64,000 nucleotides of DNA from an uncultured Saprospiraceae bacterium (lineage in GTDB: Bacteria; Bacteroidota; Bacteroidia; Chitinophagales; Saprospiraceae): positions 1-64,000 of the forward strand of contig CALLLR010000165.1 in assembly GCA_938008185.1 (NCBI GenBank), written 5' to 3'. Shown here in pieces: positions 19,608-29,642 of this stretch (its first letter is position 1; each line of letters opens with the position of its first letter). The notes under the pieces were generated by a model. The model did no database searches, had not been told where the DNA came from, and saw only the letters and a list, made by a program, of their open reading frames with translations. Made by a program: the position numbers and the translations under genes.

Positions 19608-21484
19608 AAATCGTTGTCCATATATTTTTCGTACCACATTTGAAATACGATGAGCGCCCATACTCTTTTGTAGTGAAACTGCAGGCCCGATTTGAAGTCA
19701 TTCACTAATTTCTGGGTGGTTTTATTGTTAAATAAACTTTGGTTTTTCAACACTTTTGGACTTAGATATTTTTCGATCAGAAAATGGAGTTCTGATTTTA
19801 GCCATTCACCTACTGGTGCGGGGAATCCCCACTTTTTCCGGTATACCAATTCTTCCGGAATATTTTTGGCCAGCACTTTTTTCATTAGATATTTTTGTGC
19901 TCCGTCTTTGATCTTTACCTCCAGCGGCATATTAATAGCTGATTCGATTAACTGGTGGTCGAGTAAAGGAACTCGCACTTCCAATGCACTAGCCATTGAG
20001 GCAATATCCATTTTGTATAATAAGTTATCCGGCAGATAATGTTTGAGGTCAAAGAGCGAAACTTTTTCTTCAGCGGAAATGGGCATTTCATTTATTTTTG
20101 ACCAGGATGGCAATAGTGTTTCGTGCTGGTAATTGGTGTCCAGTAGTTGGCCTATTTCTTTTTGTGTAAACATGTATTGCTCCTGTGACCAAATGTGTAG
20201 CCACATAGATTCCGGATCCGTATAATTGAAGACCCGGGCGGCGCGCTTGTGCCAATTGTTGCCATTGCTTAATACGAATCCCGCTAATTTTTGCAAACCA
20301 CCACCGCCATACTGTCTTATTTTCTGAATTCTGTTCATCCAGTTGTAATGACCATATCCCATGAAGAGCTCATCACCTCCATCACCTCCTAATGCTACCG
20401 TGACAAAAGGTTTTGCTCTTTTACAAACCATCAGGCTAGGCAAGGTAGATGGTGCTGCAAAGGGTTCGTCATAATGATCAACAATATGCGTTGCCATAGA
20501 GATGGAATCGCTGTCTTTTATTCTGGAAAAGAAGTGTCTGGATTTTATATGATCGGCTACCTGTCTGGCGTAATCTGATTCGTCAAAATCAGGAACTTCA
20601 AAACCAACGGTAAATGTATTTACCGGCTGATCAAATAGATGCTGAAAAGTGGCAGCGATTAACGATGAATCGGTACCGCCACTTAAAAACGCACCGATAG
20701 GTACATCGCTGATACTTCTTCTTTTTAGTGATTGTTCCAGTTCCGATTTGAATTCTTCCGCATACTCCTCTTCTTTCTTGATCGTTTTATTTTTGGTTCC
20801 AAGTTGATCCCCCAAACTATAATAAGTTTGGGGTTCTAAACTTAAAGTTTGGGGGTCAACCTTCAGGTAATGTCCTTTCTCGAGTTTTTTTATTCCTTTG
20901 ATAATGGAGTTTGGAGCAGGTACATATTCCAGAAATAAATAGTCTTTCAATGCTTCCATATTTATTTCTGCCTGAAAGGGTAATTTTAACAATGCTTTTA
21001 ATTCGGAAGCAAATGCAAAGTTAGTTTCATCAGAATAATAGTAGAGTGGTTTTATGCCGATTCTATCCCGCATCAGCAAGAGTTCTTCTTTTTTGTGATC
21101 CCATAAAGCGATGGCAAACATACCATTGAAACGATGTACTGCGTTGAGTCCCCAATGAGCAAAAGCTTCGATGATTACTTCGGTATCGCCATTGGTTTTA
21201 AACTCGATTTTCTTTTCTTTTTGTAAGTCGTTTTTGATGTCCTGAAAGTTATATACCTCTCCGTTGAAGACCATCACATAGCGTCCGTCTTGTGAGTAAA
21301 AAGGCTGATTGGCCGCATCGGATAAATCAATGATACTCAGGCGGCGGTGGCCAAGACCAATCTGTCTTTGAGCATTCCAAAAGAAACCTTCTGCGTCAGG
21401 GCCGCGGTGTTTCAGGGCCGTAGTCATTTTTTCCAGGTCGGATCGTTGGTAGTTTGGGGAGATGAATCCGGTTATGCCGCACAT
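19598..21484 (-). CDS. asnB: Asparagine synthase (glutamine-hydrolyzing)-like amidotransferase, copy 2
   Basis: MCGITGFISP, GLGHRRLSIIDLSD, IGAFLSGGTDSSLIAATF, ALGGDGGDELFMGYGHYNW, EVRVPLLDHQL. Confidence 0.93.
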   Translation of the reverse strand: MCGITGFISPNYQRSDLEKMTTALKHRGPDAEGFFWNAQRQIGLGHRRLSIIDLSDAANQPFYSQDGRYVMVFNGEVYNFQDIKNDLQKEKKIEFKTNGDTEVIIEAFAHWGLNAVHRFNGMFAIALWDHKKEELLLMRDRIGIKPLYYYSDETNFAFASELKALLKLPFQAEINMEALKDYLFLEYVPAPNSIIKGIKKLEKGHYLKVDPQTLSLEPQTYYSLGDQLGTKNKTIKKEEEYAEEFKSELEQSLKRRSISDVPIGAFLSGGTDSSLIAATFQHLFDQPVNTFTVGFEVPDFDESDYARQVADHIKSRHFFSRIKDSDSISMATHIVDHYDEPFAAPSTLPSLMVCKRAKPFVTVALGGDGGDELFMGYGHYNWMNRIQKIRQYGGGGLQKLAGFVLSNGNNWHKRAARVFNYTDPESMWLHIWSQEQYMFTQKEIGQLLDTNYQHETLLPSWSKINEMPISAEEKVSLFDLKHYLPDNLLYKMDIASMASALEVRVPLLDHQLIESAINMPLEVKIKDGAQKYLMKKVLAKNIPEELVYRKKWGFPAPVGEWLKSELHFLIEKYLSPKVLKNQSLFNNKTTQKLVNDFKSGLQFHYKRVWALIVFQMWYEKYMDNDLCR

Positions 21485-21604
21485 TTTATTAAGTCTATTA
21501 GTTATAAAATTATTTTAATTTTTGGGTTGATTGCTTTGCAGTACTTAAATGTGCAAAGAGAAGTATTCGATTCCCAAATCAAACCTATTTTTGAGTAACT
21601 GTTA

Positions 21605-22372
21605 TCATTTTGTTAGAACTCTTTTTATAAAAGATTTAATCTTTCTCTTAAAATCGAATTTTGATTTTTCCTTAAATTGACTTTGTAAAGATTTTGCTTC
21701 TCCAATTTTTTTTGATATTTCATATTCAATATCAGCATTATCCATTTTGCTCTTGCAATAAAATGCATCTCCCCAACCAGAGTCTGTTAACTTTAATTCC
21801 ATTCTGATAAATCCGAATCTTCCTAAGTACTGATCTAAATCAGATAAAAATTTTGCTCCTTCATATAGTTCTCCAACGTTTGCCTCTGTGTATATATAAT
21901 CAATATCTTTTAAAAGATTGCCACAACCAACAAGTGCATTATATTCAGTACCTTGAATATCCAGATTAAGAAAATTATAGTTTTTAATATTGTAGATTGA
22001 CTTTTTAATAAAATTATCAATTCGTTTAGTTCGCAGCGAAATCTTTTCTTTGACTTTAATGGTAGGGTGCTGTACTTTGTGCATCTTTAATTTCAGAATC
22101 GATGATGCCTGAGTGTCGTTGGTAATATTGAAAGTTACTTTTTCATTTTCCTTATCCGATACTAATAAATTATGAATAAAATAGTCGGGATATTTTTTTA
22201 AATTCTCTTCTAGAGAAAGTATCAATGACGGATTGCCTTCAATCCAAATTACTTCATTTATGTTCAATTCAGTGTAAATTTTTGCTTCTTCCCCTAAATG
22301 TGCTCCTATATGAATTACACCATTTATATTTAAGTTATATTTTTTACTTAATTCGTTTAAATCGATTAACAT
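21605..22372 (-). CDS. FkbM family methyltransferase
   Basis: INGVIHIGAHLGEEAKIYTELNINEVIWIEGNPSLILSLEENLKKYPD; YNFLNLDIQGTEYNALVGCG. Confidence 0.85.
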   Translation of the reverse strand: MLIDLNELSKKYNLNINGVIHIGAHLGEEAKIYTELNINEVIWIEGNPSLILSLEENLKKYPDYFIHNLLVSDKENEKVTFNITNDTQASSILKLKMHKVQHPTIKVKEKISLRTKRIDNFIKKSIYNIKNYNFLNLDIQGTEYNALVGCGNLLKDIDYIYTEANVGELYEGAKFLSDLDQYLGRFGFIRMELKLTDSGWGDAFYCKSKMDNADIEYEISKKIGEAKSLQSQFKEKSKFDFKRKIKSFIKRVLTK

Positions 22373-22449
22373 AATTATTATTTTTTACAAAAAGAGTCTG
22401 GCGTTGTAATAGTGATTTTTTCTTTAGGTACCTAAGTCATTTCAAATGA

Positions 22450-23790
22450 CTACATATTTAAATCTACACCTCCTGTCTCTTTTATTTCAGCCATACGATT
22501 TTCATTTGTATAATTATGAATAAAGTCAGCTAAGTAAGTTGCTTGTCGTTCCCGCGAATAGAAGTGATCTATCTGTGTTTGATGTGATACTTTTCCACTC
22601 CATCTAAATTCGGAATAATTTTTTGCTAAAAAGCGGGTGACTTTTTCGGCATCTGAAATAGCTTCACCACCGTTTGATTTCTTTAGTATTTCTTCTAAAA
22701 TTCCAAAATCATTTTTCACTAAAATGATTTTTCTGTTTACCGCCAGGTAATCAAAAATTTTTGCGCTCAGCCAGTTTAGGTTTTCATTGGAGAGGAGAAG
22801 CATGATTTGAGATTTCTGTAATTTTTTCATCAGGTCGGGATATGGCAGCCTTTCCGTAAAATGGAGAAAAGGCAATAAATCCTCATGAAATGAATTCACT
22901 CTATCAACCATGGGCGGATAGAAAGAAAGACCGTAGAATATAAGTCTGGTTTTGGGTTGATAAAGCTCAATAAACTTTTGATATCCTTCCAGAAAGGTTT
23001 CTAGTTGCTGGTAGGGATACAAGATTCCAGCGTAAGCAATTTCGAAAATTTCTGACTGTTGCTTGATGGTTCCAATAGAATCTAACACTTCTTTTTCAAA
23101 CCCATTGTAAATTACCTTAACTTCTTTATCAGGAAATTTTTTTCTCAAACTATCTGCGTAAGCGGGAGCAGCTGTAGAAATAAAAGCTGCTTGCTTTACA
23201 TATTTTTGTTCCTGCGTTTCATAAAAAGCTTTCAGTATTTTTTCTGGCAGGCTCAACACTTTCTGGCTTTGATTACTTGTCCAACCATCCCGGTAGTCGG
23301 TTATGTATGGAATATTAAATTTTTTGGAAAGCAGCGCAGCGTACTTAAAGAGAATAAATGGTTCACCTGTAGCCAGAATTAAATCACAGTTTTCTTCTTG
23401 TAAATAGTTTTCAGCGGCCAGATACATATTACGAGTCGGGTCAAAAATTGGAAATAAAAATCGGAAAAACAAACTAACCAAAGAAATCATTTTTCGTAGT
23501 ATCACGAAACGGTTCATTCCATATTTTAAGATTATTCGGTCTTTAAAGTCTGGTAAATATGGAACGCTGAGAATCATTCCTTCCGGGTAATTTTCTCTCA
23601 ACGTGTGGGTATTGTTTGAGCCTTTGATGGTTTCAGAAAAATTTGTATTTTTATCAGACCATTGGCGCGTAACTACCAAGGGGTCAATTCCCAATGCTTT
23701 AAATTTTTTAAACCAGCTAGCAGGTCTTTTAGCCCCAACGGAATTAAAAGGTGGAAAATCATGTGCCAGAATAATTATTTTTTTATTCAC
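22450..23790 (-). CDS. Glycosyltransferase (GT4-type, GTG start)
   Basis: IIILAHDFPPFNSVGAKRPASWFKKFKALG, IAYAGILYPYQQLETFLEGYQKF, LSAKIFDYLAVNRKIILV. Genomic start codon is GTG (cac at 23788-23790). Confidence 0.85.
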   Translation of the reverse strand: MNKKIIILAHDFPPFNSVGAKRPASWFKKFKALGIDPLVVTRQWSDKNTNFSETIKGSNNTHTLRENYPEGMILSVPYLPDFKDRIILKYGMNRFVILRKMISLVSLFFRFLFPIFDPTRNMYLAAENYLQEENCDLILATGEPFILFKYAALLSKKFNIPYITDYRDGWTSNQSQKVLSLPEKILKAFYETQEQKYVKQAAFISTAAPAYADSLRKKFPDKEVKVIYNGFEKEVLDSIGTIKQQSEIFEIAYAGILYPYQQLETFLEGYQKFIELYQPKTRLIFYGLSFYPPMVDRVNSFHEDLLPFLHFTERLPYPDLMKKLQKSQIMLLLSNENLNWLSAKIFDYLAVNRKIILVKNDFGILEEILKKSNGGEAISDAEKVTRFLAKNYSEFRWSGKVSHQTQIDHFYSRERQATYLADFIHNYTNENRMAEIKETGGVDLNM

Positions 23791-23812
23791 CCCAATTTTA
23801 TTTTAAAACCTT

Positions 23813-25075
23813 ATGAAAACACGATTATTTTTATTGACCCAAATTTTTCCTTTTGGGAAAGGAGAAACTTTTTTGGAAGCAGAACTTCCGATTCTTGCTC
23901 AACAGTTTGATCACGTACATATCATTTGTGATAATTTAAATGATCCGCAAACAAGAGCGACACCGGACAATGTTGAGATCCATCGTACTACTCCTCAGTT
24001 GTCTGCTCTTCAAAAGCTGACTTCTTTTTCTAAAATTTCAAAACCAGAAGTTGTTAGAGAACTTGGTTTTATTTTTAAAAATCAGCAACCGATTGATTAT
24101 CTTTCTTGCCTTAAAGTGCTGCTGGATGCTGTTCAGCAGTCAGCACAAACAACTCAATACCTTTCGAATCTGGTCAGGCAGTTTGAAAATAAAAATGAAA
24201 AATTAATTTTCTATTCTTATTGGCTGACCAACCATTCACTGGCGCTGGCTAATTTAAAAAGAACTTTTTCTAAGGCGATTTGTATCTCCAGAGCGCATCG
24301 CTGGGATATTTATTTTGATTTCCATAACCCGCCTTATCTTCCGCTTAAAAAACATATCATTAAACATCTCGACAAAGTGTATTCGATTTCTGAAGATGGC
24401 CAGAAGTATCTGAAAACGTTTAATGAGGATGCAACAAAATCAACGGTTGGTATATCCCGTCTTGGTGTATTCAATCATTTTGATATCGACATAAATGTTT
24501 TACCAGATGAAAATGATGTGCTCAAAATTGTAAGTTGCTCTGCCATTATTGAGCGCAAAAGAGTGCACCTTATTATGGATGCGATTGAGTTACTGCCGGA
24601 TGATTCAGAAGTTATATGGTATCACATCGGGGATGGTCCATTGCTAAAAGATCTGAGGGAGAAAGCAACTCAGGTCACGAAAAATAAACCAAAGGCAAGT
24701 ATCAGATTTCTAGGTTACCTTTCAAATCAAGTTGCCTTAAAATTTTATGCAGATAATAAAATTGATCTTTTTGTCAATACCAGTGACTCAGAAGGCATTC
24801 CGGTTTCTATCATGGAAGCGATGAGTTTTGGGATACCGGGCTGCGGTACCAATGTTGGTGGTGTTGCAGAAATTATTTCGAATGATTATAATGGTTTTCT
24901 TTTGTCTGCTGATCCTGCTCCGGAAGAAATTGCTGAGTCTTTTGTTGAGTATAGTCGATTGTCGGTCAATGCAAAAAATCAACTTCGGGCAAATGCGCGA
25001 ACTACCTGGGAGGAAAATTACAATGCAGAGAAAAACTATCATGCTTTTTTTGCTGAGCTTTTGCAGCTTGCTTAG
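23813..25075 (+). CDS. Glycosyltransferase family 4
   Basis: IFPFGKGETFLEAELPILAQQFDHVHI, ISRLGVFN, NTSDSEGIPVSIMEAMSFGIPGCGTNVGGVAEIISNDYNGFLL. Opposite strand to its neighbours. Confidence 0.92.
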   Translation: MKTRLFLLTQIFPFGKGETFLEAELPILAQQFDHVHIICDNLNDPQTRATPDNVEIHRTTPQLSALQKLTSFSKISKPEVVRELGFIFKNQQPIDYLSCLKVLLDAVQQSAQTTQYLSNLVRQFENKNEKLIFYSYWLTNHSLALANLKRTFSKAICISRAHRWDIYFDFHNPPYLPLKKHIIKHLDKVYSISEDGQKYLKTFNEDATKSTVGISRLGVFNHFDIDINVLPDENDVLKIVSCSAIIERKRVHLIMDAIELLPDDSEVIWYHIGDGPLLKDLREKATQVTKNKPKASIRFLGYLSNQVALKFYADNKIDLFVNTSDSEGIPVSIMEAMSFGIPGCGTNVGGVAEIISNDYNGFLLSADPAPEEIAESFVEYSRLSVNAKNQLRANARTTWEENYNAEKNYHAFFAELLQLA

Positions 25076-25079
25076 TGAC

Positions 25080-26219
25080 TCAAGCTTCTGTCAACGATTT
25101 CTCATAAAGGGAGATTAACTGGTCGACGTAGTTTTTGATATCATATTTTCTGGCGTATTTAACCGCATATTGGCTAATCTGCTGGTAAAGTTTTTCGTCC
25201 TGATAAAGCAGAATAATTTGATTGGCAAATTTTTTTGCATCTTCTTCAAAAAGCATGAATCCGTTTTTTCCTTCTACAATTAAATCTCTGTTTCCCTTGC
25301 CATCTAAGGTGACCACCGGCAGTCGGGCAGCCATCGCTTCTATCAACACCAAACCAAAGGGTTCTTCTGTGGCCGAGTGAACATAAACGTCGCTGTTCCA
25401 CAAATAATTTTCGACGTTTGGTACATTTCCATGAAGTGTAATTTCATCGGTCAGTTTTTCGTCTCTTATTTTGTGCTCGATCCTTTCTCGGTTGGGACCA
25501 TCTCCCAGAATATCCAATTGTACTTTTATGTTTTTCTGTTTTAACTCCCGGACGACATCCACGAGGAAAGATTGATTTTTCTTATGAACGAGACTTCCTA
25601 CCGTCACAAGCTTTAATGTCTGTTGTCTTATTTTTTTTTCACCGGAATAAAGAAAACGTTGAAAGTTAATGGCATTATAAAGCAGATCAATATTGTTCAA
25701 ATCCGGGGGAAGACTATTATTGAAATAAGAATAGGTATCTTTTGAAATGGCAATAAAATGATTGCCTCCTGTTTTTCGATATAAATTTAATAGTACGTTT
25801 TTTTCGTAATACTGGGTCAGTAAGTTTTTTTGAAAAAATGTCTGTAAAGAAATATTTTTAAAAGAGGGCATATTATCATGGCAATGAGAAAAGTATTTTG
25901 CCTTTTTATAATCAATGGCTCTGGTAATCAGTTCGGCTTCAAACAAATGAGAATGAATGATATTGGGACGAAAAGTGTCAACGAATTTTTTTGCCTCATT
26001 TAAACTATATTTATTCTGTCTTAAAGTGGATAATTTAGCCTTACTTGGTATAATGTTAAAATAGGGTAAATGCCTGGTTTTATCTTCTAAATTATTTCCT
26101 TTTGAAAAACATAAAATCTCCGTCTCAATGCCACGTTCATTTAATTCTTTGGAAATATCAAGCAACAAAGTTTGCGCACCTCCCATATAAAATTGAGAAA
26201 TAGTGTGTATTATTTTCAT
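25080..26219 (-). CDS. Glycosyltransferase family 4
   Basis: ISQFYMGGAQTLLLDISKELNERGIETEILCF, TVGSLVHKKNQSFLVDVVRELK, HSATEEPFGLVLIEAMAARLPVVTLDGKGNRDLI. Confidence 0.92.
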   Translation of the reverse strand: MKIIHTISQFYMGGAQTLLLDISKELNERGIETEILCFSKGNNLEDKTRHLPYFNIIPSKAKLSTLRQNKYSLNEAKKFVDTFRPNIIHSHLFEAELITRAIDYKKAKYFSHCHDNMPSFKNISLQTFFQKNLLTQYYEKNVLLNLYRKTGGNHFIAISKDTYSYFNNSLPPDLNNIDLLYNAINFQRFLYSGEKKIRQQTLKLVTVGSLVHKKNQSFLVDVVRELKQKNIKVQLDILGDGPNRERIEHKIRDEKLTDEITLHGNVPNVENYLWNSDVYVHSATEEPFGLVLIEAMAARLPVVTLDGKGNRDLIVEGKNGFMLFEEDAKKFANQIILLYQDEKLYQQISQYAVKYARKYDIKNYVDQLISLYEKSLTEA

Positions 26220-26223
26220 TCAA

Positions 26224-26925
26224 CTAAATCTTTTTCAGAATAACACAAGTTACTTTATAGGGACTAAACATATAGGGGAGATATCTGACGGTATTCCACC
26301 AATTAGAAAACTTATAAAATGGCAATAAGGATCGTATTAATAAACGAAAGGCATAAGCCTTGTCATTCATTAAGGTTTGAAAATAATTTCGCTCTTGTTT
26401 GACTTCTCCATTAGGGTATTTTACGTTTCGGGTTCCGGAAACAATTTCTCCCTTGACCAGTTCAAAACCATAGATTAGTCGTTCTAAGTCTTTAACTGCT
26501 GGTCGGAACATCGTGTCTATCGGATCGGGATGATATGGATAACGGTAAGGAACCGAAACAATCAGAAAGCCATTTGGTGCTACGATGGTTTGAAAAGAAT
26601 CGCAGATGGGTTTTATGGTTTCAATGTGTTCTAATAAATTATTACAAGTAACGATATTAAATTTCTTTTTTTCCAGAGAATCCAGGAATGCCTTATCTGT
26701 TAAATCACCTACCAGGTCTACTCCTTCACCTGCTTCAATGTCTGTATTTATGGTTTCTACCAGTTTCTCTTTCAGCGGTCTGAGAATGTATTCACTTTGA
26801 TGAGATTGTACATCGTCTGTTTTTACAGCAGTGCCACTACCTACGTTGAGCAACTTGGCATTTTGTAAGTTTAAGGCAATACTTTGCAGTTCTCTTCCGA
26901 GCCATTTAGCTTCTTCTAATAGCAT
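26224..26925 (-). CDS. Class I SAM-dependent methyltransferase
   Basis: KLLNVGSGTAVKTDD, FNIVTCNNLLEHIETIKPICDSFQTIVAPNGFLIVSVPYRYPYHPDPIDTMFRP. Confidence 0.82.
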   Translation of the reverse strand: MLLEEAKWLGRELQSIALNLQNAKLLNVGSGTAVKTDDVQSHQSEYILRPLKEKLVETINTDIEAGEGVDLVGDLTDKAFLDSLEKKKFNIVTCNNLLEHIETIKPICDSFQTIVAPNGFLIVSVPYRYPYHPDPIDTMFRPAVKDLERLIYGFELVKGEIVSGTRNVKYPNGEVKQERNYFQTLMNDKAYAFRLLIRSLLPFYKFSNWWNTVRYLPYMFSPYKVTCVILKKI

Positions 26926-27003
26926 TTGTATTGGGGTTTTATAAATGAGTTGTTAAGTAATAAAATATACTTGCCGGCAGAAACAATAATTACAGCTAAG
27001 TGC

Positions 27004-27369
27004 TTACCACATATTTTCAAAATCATCCCTGGTGTATTTGTGATCCCGAAAAGTGAAAATGGATTCGGTGGGTTTGTTTAACTTTAAGTTTGCCTTACCA
27101 AAAGCGCGGGCGAGCATTGCAACCGGAAAGAGAAAAACAAAAAACAGAAAGCCTAAAAGTAACCGGGTATTGAACCAGCCTAAAACGGTGGCGATTTTAT
27201 ACCAAACCCATTCAATGCCTTTACCCAGCCGTGGAATAGTTAAAGAGACGAGAGCAACGATGGTTGCAATAGTTACTAAAATTGGTGCTTTAAAAATAAA
27301 ACTAAGCACTAAGAAACCGGTGACCATGACCAGTATGGTCGTGTGGGTATTAACTTTAGGTTGGTTCAT
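27004..27369 (-). CDS. SxtJ-like small membrane protein
   Basis: 121 aa; hydrophobic N-terminal half; PRLGKGIEWVWYKIATVLGWFNTRLLLGFLFFVFLFPVAMLARAFGK; C-terminal tail with TFRDHKYTRDDFENMW. Next to a carbamoyltransferase. Confidence 0.75.
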   Translation of the reverse strand: MNQPKVNTHTTILVMVTGFLVLSFIFKAPILVTIATIVALVSLTIPRLGKGIEWVWYKIATVLGWFNTRLLLGFLFFVFLFPVAMLARAFGKANLKLNKPTESIFTFRDHKYTRDDFENMW

Positions 27370-27446
27370 TTTTCAATTGTTTATTTCAGGTTTTATCTGT
27401 CCTGTTTTAGAGAGATTTGATCGCGTAAGTACTTGTTTACTATTAG

Positions 27447-27511
27447 CTGTTAGCTATTGACTTCCCTTGGTCGCGATTAAAGTGCGTTAGAGAGAAGCCA
27501 ACGGCCAACAG
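27447..27511. repeat. Imperfect long palindromic intergenic element (copy 2 of a putative dispersed repeat)
   Basis: Left arm ctgttagctattgacttc (27447-27464), right arm gaagccaacggccaacag (27494-27511): 14/18 matches, the 4 mismatches being G:U-compatible in minus-strand RNA. Core cgcgattaaag resembles the core at 2266-2307. Confidence 0.5.
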
Positions 27512-27524
27512 TTGATTCAGTTGC

Positions 27525-27674
27525 CTAAAATAAAGTATAAATAAAAGGAGCTACTGCGGAGCCTCCTCCAATTACGATCAGGGTACCGAATAATAAAAGA
27601 ATAAGAATTATTGGAGCTAACCAGAATTTTTTTCTTTGTGATAAAAAATGAAAAAGATCATTAAAAACTTCCAT
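27525..27674 (-). CDS. DUF5989-like 49-aa membrane protein
   Basis: Below the track cutoff; manual translation MEVFNDLFHFLSQRKKFWLAPIILILLLFGTLIVIGGGSAVAPFIYTLF*. RKKFWLAPII and the GSAVAPFIYTLF tail match the small protein commonly found next to NodU/SxtJ genes. Confidence 0.8.
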   Translation of the reverse strand: MEVFNDLFHFLSQRKKFWLAPIILILLLFGTLIVIGGGSAVAPFIYTLF

Positions 27675-27706
27675 AGCAAATGATTTCTTTAGTTAGAAAA
27701 TAAGAT

Positions 27707-29569
27707 TTAATCGAGTGTAAATTCCTCCTGCCAGTTGTCCTTTTCTTCCCAGTCAGGTTGATCCGTTTTGGCGAACAAAAAATTACCAATTACCAGATAA
27801 TCCATTTCGGTACGCATAAAGCAGCGATAAGCATCATCAGGCGAACAAACAATAGGCTCTCCTCTGACATTAAAACTGGTGTTGACAACCATGCCATATC
27901 CGGTCAGGGATTTAAAGGCATTGATAAGTTGCCAATATTTGGGATTGGTTTCTTTATGAACGGTTTGAATTCTGGCAGAAAAATCAATATGTGTGATCGC
28001 TGGCAGGTCAGAGCGTTCATAATATAATTTATTTTTCAGGTCAAATTGATGATAACCTGGGGGCAATTCTTTTCGGCGACAGCCATTGACCGGTTGTACT
28101 AACAACATGTAAGGAGAATTGCCTTTATGTTGAAAATATGCTTCACAATCCTCCGCCAAAACGGAAGGAGCAAAAGGTCGAAAGGATTCTCGGTATTTTA
28201 TTTTTAAATTCAGTTTTTTCTGCATCTCCGGGTTTCGCGGATCTCCCAAAATGCTTCTTGCGCCTAAAGCCCGGGGACCAAATTCCATTCTATCCTGCAT
28301 CCAGCCGATGGCCATTCCATCATCTATCTTTTGAGCCACAACTTTTACCAATTTAGAAAAGTCGTTATAGTGTTGATAGACACCTTTGTTCTTTTTGGTC
28401 ATCAACCTGACCTCTAAATCTGAAAATTCAGGCCCAAGGTAGGTGCCGTGCATTCCGTCCATTGTTCCATTTACTACCCGCTCTTTTCCATAGTAAATAT
28501 GATGAGTTGCCAAAGCCGCACCCAGAGAACCACCCGCATCTCCGGCAGCAGGTTGAATGAATATATTTTTAAAAATCTGTGCATTGACCAATTTTCCATT
28601 GGCGACACAGTTGAGTGCTACGCCACCAGCCATACATAAATTTTCGGATCCAGTAAGCCGCTTGGCTTCTCTGGCCATATTGATTACTGCTTCTTCTGTA
28701 ACTAATTGGATGGCCATTCCTAAGTTGCAGTGTTTTTGTTCCAGAGGAGATTCTTCACTTCTTTTGGGAAAGCCAAATAAAGTCTCCCATTTTTCATCAT
28801 GAACCATGGTCAGTCCCGTGGCATAATTAAAATATTTTTGGTTCAACCAAATAGAACCATCCGGTAGCAGTTCGACCAAGTTGGTTTTTATAATCTCCAC
28901 AAAGTCTTTCACTTCTTTTGCAGTAGGATCACCATATGGAGCCAGGCCCATTAGTTTATATTCTCCGGAGTTGACTTTAAAACCCAAAAAATAAGTAAAG
29001 GCCGAATACAATAAGCCAATAGAATGGGGGAATTGCAGTTCCCGTAAAATCTTAATATTTTTTCCTTCGCCTTTACAAATGGAAGCAGTGGCCCATTCTC
29101 CTACGCCGTCTACCGTAATAATCGCCGCATCTTCATAAGGCGATGGATAAAAGGCACTGGCTGCGTGAGAAAGATGATGCTCTGGAAATAACAACTTGGT
29201 TTTTTTCTTATCTAATTGACCGACCGCTTCTAACTCCTGATAGATCAATCGTTTCATAAACATTTTCTCCTTGAGCCAAACCGGCATAGCGGTAATAAAG
29301 GATCTGATTCCTTTTGGGGAAAAGGCGTAATAAGTTTCCAGTAACCGTTCGAATTTTAAAAGCGGCTTGTCGTAAAAAACAATGGCGTCTAATTGCTCAA
29401 GTGATATACCCGAGTATTCGAGGCAAAACTTTATGGCATTAACCGGAAAAGAAGCATCCTGTTTTTTTCTCGTGAATCTTTCTTCTTGTGCCGCTGCTAT
29501 AATTCCTCCGTCATCGAGTATGGAGGCTGCTGAATCATGGTAAAAGGCGGATATTCCTAATATTTTCAT
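27707..29569 (-). CDS. Carbamoyltransferase (NodU/CmcH family)
   Basis: MKILGISAFYHDSAASILDDGGIIAAAQEERFTRKKQDASFP, LFPEHHLSHAASAFYPSP, LCMAGGVALNCVANGKL, GWMQDRMEFGPRALGARSILGDPR, VNTSFNVRGEPIVCSPDDAYRCF. Confidence 0.97.
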   Translation of the reverse strand: MKILGISAFYHDSAASILDDGGIIAAAQEERFTRKKQDASFPVNAIKFCLEYSGISLEQLDAIVFYDKPLLKFERLLETYYAFSPKGIRSFITAMPVWLKEKMFMKRLIYQELEAVGQLDKKKTKLLFPEHHLSHAASAFYPSPYEDAAIITVDGVGEWATASICKGEGKNIKILRELQFPHSIGLLYSAFTYFLGFKVNSGEYKLMGLAPYGDPTAKEVKDFVEIIKTNLVELLPDGSIWLNQKYFNYATGLTMVHDEKWETLFGFPKRSEESPLEQKHCNLGMAIQLVTEEAVINMAREAKRLTGSENLCMAGGVALNCVANGKLVNAQIFKNIFIQPAAGDAGGSLGAALATHHIYYGKERVVNGTMDGMHGTYLGPEFSDLEVRLMTKKNKGVYQHYNDFSKLVKVVAQKIDDGMAIGWMQDRMEFGPRALGARSILGDPRNPEMQKKLNLKIKYRESFRPFAPSVLAEDCEAYFQHKGNSPYMLLVQPVNGCRRKELPPGYHQFDLKNKLYYERSDLPAITHIDFSARIQTVHKETNPKYWQLINAFKSLTGYGMVVNTSFNVRGEPIVCSPDDAYRCFMRTEMDYLVIGNFLFAKTDQPDWEEKDNWQEEFTLD

Positions 29570-29642
29570 ATTTTTTTGTGTAAATTTTTTATACTAAACG
29601 AGTAAAAAAGTCCACTGCTTTTTGGTTGTTCTAAGAGACCTA

